DNA of 64,000 nucleotides from the NCBI GenBank assembly GCA_030141605.1, contig JAQGDQ010000037.1, positions 441,001 to 505,000 on the forward strand, given 5' to 3'. Shown here piece after piece: positions 53,881 through 64,000 of this stretch. Position 1 is the first letter of the stretch; every line of letters begins with the position of its first letter. The notes beneath the pieces were generated by a model. That model did no database searches. It was not told the DNA's origin and saw only the letters and a program-made list of their open reading frames with translations. This DNA is from Tubiluchus corallicola (taxonomy: Eukaryota; Priapulida; Priapulimorpha; Priapulimorphida; Tubiluchidae). Both the position numbers and the translations under genes were made by a program.

Positions 53881-54110
53881 TAGTTGCTGCTCACAATCAA
53901 ATCTGCCCGCTAATCAGCCTATTAATGAAGCGTGTAGACAATTTCTTGATAGCAGCCTGGTCATAAATCTGGGCAGTTTACTAATTTATTACAAGCGAAG
54001 CTCGTGAGTCTCAATTACCAAATCTGGGCAGTTAATCTAATCTTAGCACATTGATTATGCCAACTGATTAATATTCTAATCTAGATAATAGAGCGAAATG
54101 CGAATTTTAT
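53881..54110. promoter_or_regulatory. Candidate enhancer: TAATC cluster with duplicated 14-mer
   Basis: AAATCTGGGCAGTT occurs at 53965-53978 and 54020-54033. Around it are several TAATC/GATTA words (Otx/Pitx-type homeodomain core) and ATTAAT words. It directly follows the tetranucleotide arrays but is itself complex sequence. Function inferred only. Confidence 0.3.
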
Positions 54111-55194
54111 GGACCTCATTTTGTCTAACCGCCATTAACAACGACTAGTTAATAAAGGAAAAGCACGAAGTGTTATCATTTTGGAGAAAACCGAGAGATA
54201 TTGAATGGAATGATTTAGATTCCTTGGTTTTTATTAAGTTAGAAATCTGCATAAAGGGCTCATATACATATATCTTCCGTTGAATAAATAAACTCATTTA
54301 GACAACTTTCATCAGTGTTCTTTTGGAATTACTTTTTTTCCTACAATTTTTCTTCCTCTTTGCGAGAATGTTAAGTAAACAATAAAGTATACGGGGCAGT
54401 CAGTTTTATGAAAATTTATCACTGCTCCAAATGTGCTAGACGCATTTGCAAATTAACTCAAATGCAATGTTCGGGGTAATAATCTATTGACTGGGCAAAA
54501 CGTGTTATTTGTGCTAAAATGCAATAGTGAAAAGGCTGCACATTATTTAGCATTGGTTGTCGTTTTATATCGTTAACGAAAAATTACTAAGCCTGTTTTC
54601 AAATGAAAGAAGTATTAGCACGGCTCCCTCTAACAAAATTAAATCTTTTTAACATGCTTGAGATCGATTGAGTGTGCATGAGTAAGTTTGAAGTAAGTTT
54701 GAGCAGCCGTTTTAAGTAAAAAGTGTGAGTGTATGTTCGTTTCAACGTCATTTAGCAATGAAAGCCTAAACTTTAAAGGTAAAACATATTAATCTAAATT
54801 ACTCCAGCAATAATTTTTCTGTAACATATACAATATCATAACGTATTACACGAAATCCGCGTGGCGCCTTGTGAATATTGTGAAAGTTGCCTAAATAAGT
54901 TTTATTTATTCAACGGAAGATATACTAGCCCTTAACAAAATTTCGTATTAGTGCTCATAAATTAGCATTTGAAATCAGTATATATCATAAGCCGAAAACA
55001 AATACCCGTAGAACACGAGTATGTAAAAATTGTTGTTTAAATAAAGTAGAAAGTAGAGGTTGAATTGCATGTAATTACTGAATGCCCACTGTACGCTCAC
55101 ATATGTTTGATACTCTAGCTGACTTTCGTACTAACTTTTAATACGTTTCCTAATGAGAAATTTGTGTTTTTAAATTCGTAACAAGATGTAGAGA

Positions 55195-55531
55195 AGTTGT
55201 AAAACATTAATGCTAGATTCGTCCAGAAGATCTTTGAAATCTGACAGACTTAACTCACAGCAAATATGACTGATTAAGAGCAATAATTGTAAAATAATAA
55301 GTCTATGATATCAAGACTGTTTATATGTATATATGTTGTTTTGTTGTGTGTGTTTGTGTGCTTGAACCATTATACCACACAACAAAACAACATATATACA
55401 TATAAACAGTCTTGATATCATAGACTTATTATTTTACAATTATTGCTCTTAATCAGTCATATTTGCTGTGAGTTAAGTCTGTCAGATTTCAAAGATCTTC
55501 TGGACGAATCTAGCATTAATGTTTTACAACT
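55195..55531. repeat. Perfect 156-bp inverted repeat with 25-bp spacer
   Basis: I compared the arms base by base: 55195-55350 and the complement of 55376-55531 are identical over all 156 positions. The spacer is 55351-55375. Just outside the right arm the ATTAATGTTTTACAA word is repeated (55532-55557), with no counterpart left of the left arm. No target-site duplication and no known transposon termini are seen. A transcript would form a 156-bp stem-loop. Could be a very young foldback, a template-switch inversion, or an assembly fold-back artefact. Confidence 0.95.
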
Positions 55532-57079
55532 ACAATTAATGTTTTACAATTAATGTTTCTGTACGTTATTGTAGTCTGTTCTTTTTTATGTCTAGTGTAT
55601 GCGGTTTTTTCTCTTTTGTGTTCTGTTATTCAATAAACAACAATTAACAGAATAACTGCTATATCTTTAAGGAATGTTACATGAAGTCACAAAATCACTG
55701 CTTTCATCGCGTAATTATAATATTAATATTAATGGTGTATTTGTATTACATTGGACTTAGTAAAATGTCCACAGTACAATAGGCCTAGCCACGGCCAATT
55801 AGCGTCGTTGCGTTTGCAGTCTGTTTTCGTTGTCTTTGTTCTTGAAATGGAGTACATTGCAAACAGTATGCAATGCGCACTTTAGTTAATTAACAAAGAG
55901 TAACAAAGCCATACGATACGCACCCTTGTTCATTTTGACTGAGAATAAATATTTACGTAATACATTGGCAAAACTCATGTTTGTCCTACGGCTTCTATTA
56001 ACTGTAAATTTGTCAATTGAACAATGAAATTTACATTTGCGTTAAGATTCTCCGCGTCAAACACAAACGATTAGCGGGTCAAAGTCAATTTAAATCTAAA
56101 TTAAATATTAATGTTGCTTGATCGTTTATTTGGTGAATAATAATAGATACACGATGCGACCCCGTGGTATCAATTACTTCAAAAGGTAGCTAGCAATTTC
56201 TTCTTTTATTTGTAACATAACAGATATTTTACATATCTACAAAATATAACAAGGAGTAGTTAGTATACATATATAAAAAAGAAAGAAATTGGTATGCATA
56301 AAGTAAACAATTTATAAAAATGACGAAATGCATAAAAATGTCGTTCATTTTCACTTATCCTTCACAGATAAACTTGTAAACACATACTGAAAGCATTAAT
56401 CACTAGCTTTTTAACATTCACGGTACCAAACCAAGATAAATCATACTTTCTTTATAAGTGACAATGACTATCGTTAGTTAAATACAGCATTAATAGGACA
56501 TTATCGATGCTCATGTTTTGAATTTTGTTTTAAAAAATTAATATTTTACAATCAGTTAGAAAGTATGCAAGCATAGTAGGCCTACCACAGTAATTCATTA
56601 AAATTTTGACACTGTCAATAAGTCTATAATTAAAAATCTTTTAAAATATTTTCTTGCTCGAGCGATAATGAATTAACTTCTACTGCATACAACAGAATTG
56701 GAAATAAGCTATGATTACGTATAATATTATATTGATTAATTATTAAATTCCCACAAGAAGGTTTGCACACCCTTGTATTTAAACATTATGCAGATGCAAC
56801 TACAAGTTACATACACTGTATTAACTTCTATTAACGTCAAGAAATAGCGGTACTCCAAATAGCTTTCGTTTTGGTGATAAATAAATCGCAAGTTACAATA
56901 AAAATGTTTTAGCTGATTAAACGCAACTAGCTTGAAGCATGTTAAAGATTCAGAGCAACACTTTGTTCACTAAGTATCCATCAATCGTCTCAAACAAATG
57001 CCTTTGTGTTGCGCTTTAATTATGAAATGTGTTTCATCCGTAGCTTTGTTAGACGAGAGAATGAAAAATTAACGAATTA

Positions 57080-57115
57080 GGAAAGGGAGAGAGGAGAGAG
57101 AAGAGAGAAAGAGAG

Positions 57116-57163
<48 letters not shown>

Positions 57164-57215
57164 GAAGGGGAGAGAGCGGGAGAAAGAAAGACAGGGAGAG
57201 AGAAAGAGAGCAGAG
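57080..57215 (+). repeat. (GA)n microsatellite, compound
   Basis: Pure GA core at about 57118-57157 with degenerate GAGAGAAAG flanks. Confidence 0.95.
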
Positions 57216-57269
57216 GGAGCAAGATGAGGAGGAACCGGAAGATGGTGACGTGTACATAATGGAAGCTAA

Positions 57270-57345
57270 TCAGGGTGAATAGCCGAGTGGTTTCGCGCGT
57301 GGCGACTGAAGTTAAAAAAGACAAACCGAGGTTGGTCAGTAAAAG
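57270..57345 (+). mobile_element. Possible truncated SINE head
   Basis: GAATAGCCGAGTGGTTTCGC is a strong A-box-like sequence of the tRNA-Ser/Leu type immediately after a GA tract, but no B-box is visible. It resembles the head at 20188. Confidence 0.25.
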
Positions 57346-58828
57346 TATGCGTGACCATGTTCAAGCTTGCTTTGGAAATTTCATTCGCCGTGCTGATTCT
57401 TGCTGTTTACCTAGCATTATTACTAACCACTTACAAACAAAAAAATCTAATTAGTACTATTTTGACCACACTATAAAACGCTCAGATTTTTTGAAATTTC
57501 TTGATCATTTCAATTCAATTTGCCGTCTTTGAAACATGCAGCATCATCTTCAAATATCTGGTTATTTTCCCATTTTTAAAGTCTGTTATGCTAGTAGTTC
57601 ATTAGAGTAGAGCATGTTGTATTTTGTTTTTGCATAAGCTATGCATACTTTTGTAAACACTATTCGACATAGACCAATTTATGGTTGGAGATTGGGCTGT
57701 AAACGTATTGTGACTGACACACAGTGCAATATTACAGATAAACTATTTCTTATGATCCATAATACTTATACAAGCATCATTGTTATCATTGTGCGTTGAC
57801 AGAGAAATCAGTTGTGGCTGGACAATTTACTGGAAGAGCGGAAAGCAAACAGAATTTAGAGAAGCTTTGAGTTCAATCTAAACATAGTCACCAGTCCAAA
57901 CACTGGCGGCGGTGATTTTGCCCTATCCGCCCGAGAATAGGCCATTTGTAAGCACAAATATTGTTGTAATTACGGCAACAATTAGGATACAGTTTTGTTA
58001 GTTGAAAGCTATTTCTCTTTAGGAAACCACTGAAGGCTATGTTTATACAAGCTGGGAAGCCATAGCGAAAGAGAAATTTTCTAAACTGCGTCATTATGCG
58101 AAGCCATGCAAAGCTTTTGTTAAATTCCTTGGTGACTTTCATTAAAAAAACTGTCAGTTCTTAAAACAAAATTTTGCATTCATGCCAAACATAACGCCAT
58201 ATCAGATGTCGGACAAGCGTAAGGCTGAGATCTGCAGTGCTTCATATCAGACGACTTATATTAATTTTTTTGTCAGTTCCCTACAAATTACAGAATCTCG
58301 ACTTTTATGATGTGAAACAGCAGAGTGTGTGTGAATAATATTTCTCCAACGTTGTGACTATAACGAATGTTTTTTTACAGTATGTGCTGCGTACAGTTGT
58401 ATTTAGAACAGCTTTTTATTGTCTGGTATAAATGTATCAATATATAAATTTTTATTTTTTATGTAACTTTTATACTGAAATAAAAGAACTCGAATCAAAA
58501 TATTTTTCGACTTTTTTATTTGTTCCTTGTGTCAAAGTATCAAACTTAAAATGTGAATAATCGTCATTAACTGCGCTCATAGCAGGTGTTAAAGATACAT
58601 TACTTGGGTCTGCTTATTACTTTGGGAAGAGCTGTAATAGTTGCAATTGCAGTTGTAATAGTTGAAATCACAGCAATCCTAAAATACAGTAATAATTGCA
58701 ATTTTCTCCATTTCTAACTTTATATATTTTTTCACTAAAAATATTAATTAATTTCAGTTTAAGGGTTTTATCACAATCAGCATATAGTCACTTGCCAATT
58801 ACTTTTTTTTCGGTCTTTCACTTCTCAT

Positions 58829-58852
58829 ATATATATATATATATATACATAT
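58829..58852 (+). repeat. Short (AT)n tract
   Basis: Dinucleotide AT run, about 11 units. Confidence 0.9.
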
Positions 58853-61800
58853 AGAGGGCTTCATTCATTGTATCATTCACGTCTTTTATAATTGTATGCA
58901 TTCACTACATAACACTATTTCTCTTTATTTATACTTATACTGCTTGTATTTCATTTACTCGTCCTACAACACATCTCCATTTATTTTAAAGATTGTTTTC
59001 CAAAGTACAATATTGTAAAATTGCGCATTCTTTGGTAAAGTAGGCTGAATAAAATTCTGAGCCTATTAATGGAACGTGTTGTATACGTGTAATAAGATTT
59101 ATAATGTGTTGTGAAAAAACAATCTTGAATATTGAAAACAGTGAGAACCTCAGTGCAGAGCAGTGTGAGATTCAACCCTGTATGCGCACTCAAACTCGTT
59201 ATAATAGAAATTATGGCCCCTGCTGCTTATCATAATAACTACATGAAGTATTGAGCATTGTCAATATTGTACACGGTGCCATTACCATGTGCTTGTTATG
59301 AACAGACCACCTGCCCTGCTATTAACAAGTAGCACTAGTGCAGCTATCACTCAGCCAATTGAGGCTCTTAATTTGAGGTGACATGAATCAAACAGTTCTA
59401 ACGCTTTAAATAATTGCTGGTGGTTTTGCGGCAGAAAAATTATTTTGAGCAAATATGTAACCAGCGGCCAGCAATTATACTTTTTCATTTGCGAAGTTCA
59501 TCAGCATTTACTTATAGCTATAAACAGACTCAGAAATTTCATCTTTTGTGTAATTAAAATTGAACATATTATGATATGAAAGACAGATTTTACATGAGTT
59601 AATTATGTACACTCTATAGAGATCAGTGAACTGAAACAGAAACGGAATTGTACATCACGTTTTCATAGTTTTTGTGAACAAATAGTAGGTAAAGTCCACC
59701 TAATACTGTGATCATAACGGCTTTAGCGAGTATGTTCTGTCTTTGATTTAAATATCGTATTCAATTTGCATTATTGTGTTGTTACTAAGATTTTATTGTG
59801 TTAGATATTTATGTATTTGTATTTTTCGTAGTCAGTGCTTTTACAGTGTTTACCCAGTAAATATTAAATATTAAATGCACGACGATTTGTTTAAATAAGA
59901 AGGACCGTGCATAAAATTTTCAGGAATTGCTTAACTTTTTAATTATTTTATTTAAATATTGTAGATGCGTCAACAAAATTCACACTTGCTTAGTAAAACT
60001 GACTAGCAGAATAAAGAATTATTGATATCTGAATGACAATGTGGCCTATGTTATATGAATTTGAAACATTTTTTTAATATTTGATACTTCGGTATTATGA
60101 CGCTAAGATCCTAAGGGTAGTGCAAAGTACGAAAATTACAGGGCCTATGTGGCCTATATCAGTGACGCACTTTGCATAACACGCGTGCATTGTATGGAAT
60201 ACGGAAGGCTATATTTTGATAAAAGGATGTTTGTTGTGATTCAATGATTCACTTTGATGTTGCTACGAGCCATTATTTGCAGTTGCATAACCTGCGCTAC
60301 CTGCAAACATGTGGCTTTGATGTCGGCGCGGCCGGGAAAATTTTCTTAGTTCTTTTGAGACAATCTTTGGTATTCGTGAAAGGCGCTCGACAATGGCGGG
60401 TGCATTTCAGATAAAGATGACACAACATTAATTCACGCGTTTCTTTGAGTTTCTTTGAAGCCGCTGAAGTATCAATCTTTTCTTGAGTGCCAAACATTAA
60501 TGCTTATGACACGTAGCGCCTTCGGAAATCAATTATGAGCTGCTGCTATGAGTTGGAAGCCACAAAAGCCTCAAACAAGCGCCTGTGTTCTGGAAACAAT
60601 GATCCCCGCATGTGCATATTCACCGCTGCGTCATCGTAATTTTCAGTATGTTAATGCAAGCATAATAATAATTATAATAATCAGCCTCGGAATATGCTAT
60701 GATCAGTTGATCACATTCATACTTGAATCAAACAACTGTCTTTAATCTACACAAGTACACGGCTTTCTTTTGAGCAAAAAAGATCTATAGAAAGACAGCG
60801 CATTGTCTGTGATTGTATGGTCTAATCTCTGTGACATTGTGCGTTGTTAGATTAATACTGCTCGGCAGAAAGATGGTGCAATATTACTAATAGAGTAGTT
60901 AACAATGCACTGAATAGAAACCATGTTTGTGTCATAGCTTGAGAGACCTTTTAACTTTTCAAGCAGTCACAAAAGCTTTTGTTAATGAAAAGAAAGCCAG
61001 ATTCAGAGACGTGCTTCAGTGAGCTCACTCCCCTGCAGTGTTCTTGGTTGTAATCAACAATGCTGTTTTTGTCGTCCCTTTCCACACTGCAGCAGCAATT
61101 TCTTCGTCACCTTCTCAGCGTGGCTTCCCAAACCGCGTTTATTTTCTCTTCTCATTTAGTTTGAAGTGGAGCGAATACTTGCTATCACATTCTTCTCTAA
61201 TCTCTTTGATTTTCAATGACTGTGAAACGAAGCCAAGTTTTTCATACACCCAAGAATTTACAAACGTTTACACATATTTGAGAAACGGCATTTGTGATGG
61301 TGTGGGATAGGGAGGACGCGTAAACACTGCATTAGCAAGGAAGAAAACAAATGGAAGCGCCACACGTAAAAGCCCAAGAGTAACATGATTGACATTCAAT
61401 TTAAAAACATATAACGGATATTATTCTCGACGATAAGAATAAGTACAATTAATAAAAAAAATCCCACAAAAAGGAAAAAGAAAAACATGGTGTTTTAACC
61501 AATCACTGTGGATTACTTTAGGTGAAGAATAAGAATGACAAAATCCCTATTTTTCGACTATTAAACAACTAATTTTTGGGTTTTGACACGTGGACTAAAA
61601 GCCATAGAATATACAGAAAGTTAAAGAATTAAAATTAACACACCCACTTAGAATGCACACACTCCACAGATAAAAAACCCCCAAACGAAAAGACAAACAA
61701 TCACAATAACATATTAGCAAAACAAAAAAGTCACATTATCACTAAGGTCAGGACATGGGAATGCATACAGTGTCAGAAAATGCTAGTCCGCTATACTTAA

Positions 61801-62394
61801 AAGTTATGCAAAGTAAATAAAAACGTATTTTTTATATTTTGTTTACGATAATAATAATTCTTATTTAATTTGTTTTTTAAAATCCTTCCGTTTTTTACCA
61901 TCACAAATCCAAAATTAACGACATTTGCGAAAGAAAGGAGTTATCACACCATTGTCACTGAGCAGTGAGAAACCAACAGGAACCGCGTCCCTGCGGTTCA
62001 TAAGGAATTGTGGCTTGTGGCGTATGGCTGTGAGTGCTGCAAATGGTGGCAATACTAGATCTTAAGATGTCTTTTTAAAATGATTCTTTATTCAAAATGT
62101 CTCATGTTATATCGATTTCTATCCTTTCAGATGTTTCCGTTTAATGAGGACAGCGTTTCCTGAAATTCCTTATGTGATTAACATTTCTTTGTTACAGTCT
62201 TGAGAAAGAGGTTTTTCTAAGCCTAAAACAAAATTCTTCCTTTCCGCTGACCAGGATAGTGTGTAGGTACTATATTAAACGAAGTTACGTATCGAAATTT
62301 CCCTAAGCCATGCCTCCTGCCCCTGCCACTGAATGTCGCTGACTTTGACATATAGAATATAAGGTACCATAGACAGGACCACTCATTGTGATCG

Positions 62395-62739
62395 TTTGGA
62401 CTAATCAAATTATGCCCCCTCCTTAGACGAGGCCAACCGCTAATTCGCCCGCACCCGTCTTGAACATTTTATCTCAGATAAAAGGCTTCATACACAGGCC
62501 CCTTATCTCAACTAAGGGGCCTGAAACAAGGATCCTCTATCACAAATAAAAGGCCTTAAACTGGGGCCCTTTATCTCAAATACGGGGCCACTTTTTTAAA
62601 ACTGAAATTTCAGACTCTCGTGCCTCCTTTTTTTCTAGTTGAAATTTTATTTTAAGTTAAATGGATTTTAGCGGGACCACTCAAGTTTGAGGGGCCCTAG
62701 GCTACAGCCTGTACTAGCCCATAGGATAATTCAACACTG
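62395..62739 (-). mobile_element. hAT-like non-autonomous element, copy 2 (partial, inverted)
   Basis: Read on the minus strand from 62739 it begins CAGTGTTGAATTATCCTATG and continues through GGCTGTAGCCTAGGGCCCC, matching the left end of the copy at 43884. Its other half contains TTCAAGACGGGT and the CGTCTAAGGAGG region, matching 44180-44225. The far terminus is not recognisable, so the 62395 border is approximate. The interior carries a short array of palindromic units (62467-62590). Confidence 0.5.
62467..62590. repeat. Tandem array of four hairpin units
   Basis: Four imperfect units of about 33-36 bp, each built on TTTATCTCAAATAAGGGGCC. The first folds as TTTTATC/GATAAAA (62467-62483) and the second as a perfect 11-bp stem CAGGCCCCTTA/TAAGGGGCCTG around a 7-base loop (62495-62523). 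The third and fourth are decayed. The array lies inside the hAT-like fragment. Confidence 0.6.
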
Positions 62740-64000
62740 ACCTTAGATTTCTGTGAATATATCCAACTGGACTGTGTTCGTCAGTCTTCTCACAAAAAAG
62801 AGGGTCTGGGTAAAGTTCCACTAAATCGGTAACTAAAATTTTCGATATTGAAATGCGGTAAACTCGAAATGTACTTAAAATTGAAATCTAGTTCACGACT
62901 AAGGACAATTGTCCAAGATGAATGAGACAGAAGTGTCTTAGCTGCGTCTTTTGGCCCATCCGTCAGTATCATCGATCAAACATTTATTAATTTTTGTAGC
63001 TGTTTGATCGTTGGGTGGCTCACACGACCGGTGATGCCTCATCTTGGTGGGTTTCCCACCCAGATTTTGGTTGATCTGTTTCAACTTGTAAAATGTTGCA
63101 ATCATGATTTTGAATAAAGATAAAGGTAAATGACAAAAGTTGCGTTTGAGTGTGTCAACATGTTCGCTTAACGAAAGGAATAACAACTAGGAGGCTGCTT
63201 TTCATCCAGTTACCAAAGCAACCTGACGTTACTTAACTTCACAGCCAAACACACACCGTGAGCTCACAGCCATTGCCTTACCTCGATAGTACGAAAATTG
63301 TTTGTAAGATTTATAAACCTATTTTAATTCAACTCCTTGCGAGAGCATAGTGAATCTTTCTTTCAACTATTATGGTTTTCATTATGTGCGGCTTTTCATC
63401 TATCAGCTTATAAATTGATTGTAGTTGCGTCCAGTACACCTGCTTCCAATACTTTCCAATCCTTCATCACAATATCAAAAGTTGATCCGGCGGGGGATAA
63501 TAGGTATAATACCCGTTGCTCTGAGATTTCTTCCATTTAATAATCGTACATTATCCAGGCTTATTATACTGAAAACCTTGTGATGTGCCTCGCATAGCGG
63601 GGCTTTAACGAACACTAATACGTGTTATGAAATTAATTATTGAACAACTGCAACTTGTAATTAGCCTATGCACCTGGTCCAAAAGACGGTATTTCGCAAT
63701 AATACAACTACAACACGCAAACAGAAATGTAAATTGTTATATGCCTTCTTATTAGGCGCCATTGCAATAAAAGCAGGTGACATACGAATACCAAGAAATT
63801 TTGCATCAGAAATTATAAAAAAGTTTTTGTGTTTTTATTTCCAAGGCGGATATAGATAGATTGAAAGATACATTGCAAAAAGTAAAACAGCATAACAATG
63901 CTTCACAGTCGTTGAAGGGGACTAAATAAACATTCCAGGATTTTGCTTTTTGTTGAGACTGCTTGCTAACGGTAAGCTCACAAGAAAAAGCTGATGAAGA

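Overview
The window is nuclear DNA from an animal, almost certainly an invertebrate: AT-rich, dense in microsatellites and short non-autonomous transposons, with tRNA-derived SINE pieces and one confident gene. That gene is an intronless SoxB2-class (Sox14/Sox21-like) transcription factor on the minus strand, CDS 14798-15598, 266 aa. Its HMG box is highly conserved but its C-terminal half is diverged. A fast-evolving invertebrate such as a tunicate is possible, but the sequence alone does not settle the phylum. I found no rRNA, no intact tRNA gene, no CRISPR and no coding-capable transposon. No other open frame looks like a real protein or exon.

Layout. 1-14.8 kb: downstream side of the Sox gene, non-coding, with a (TG)47 tract, a CA/TA/TG palindrome, an inverted pair of related CAT-rich sequences, and copy A of a roughly 610-640 bp MITE (9822-10433). 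14.8-16.0 kb: Sox gene and a CpG-rich promoter-like segment containing a perfect dyad. 16.17-16.79 kb: MITE copy B, inserted about 570 bp upstream of the Sox ATG. 17-31 kb: TTATG/TCATG pentamer array, long GA tract, a SINE, unique sequence and MITE copy C. 31.7-32.4 kb: a hairpin-rich stretch followed by a 528-bp imperfect palindrome. 34.5-37.6 kb: degenerate minisatellites. 42.6-47.6 kb: a tRNA-derived SINE with ATT tail, a twin-octamer candidate enhancer, a hAT-like MITE, a 60-bp tandem duplication and MITE copy D (inverted). 49-58 kb: tetranucleotide arrays, a 16-bp minisatellite with higher-order structure, a candidate homeodomain-type enhancer with a duplicated 14-mer, and a perfect 156-bp inverted repeat. 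62.4-62.7 kb: second hAT-like copy carrying a small array of hairpins.

Interpretation. One developmental regulator in more than 60 kb of otherwise non-coding DNA fits a regulatory gene desert, where SoxB2 expression would be set by distant enhancers. Transposon and enhancer calls rest on visible termini, repeated copies and motif content. Enhancer calls are inference and need comparative alignment.
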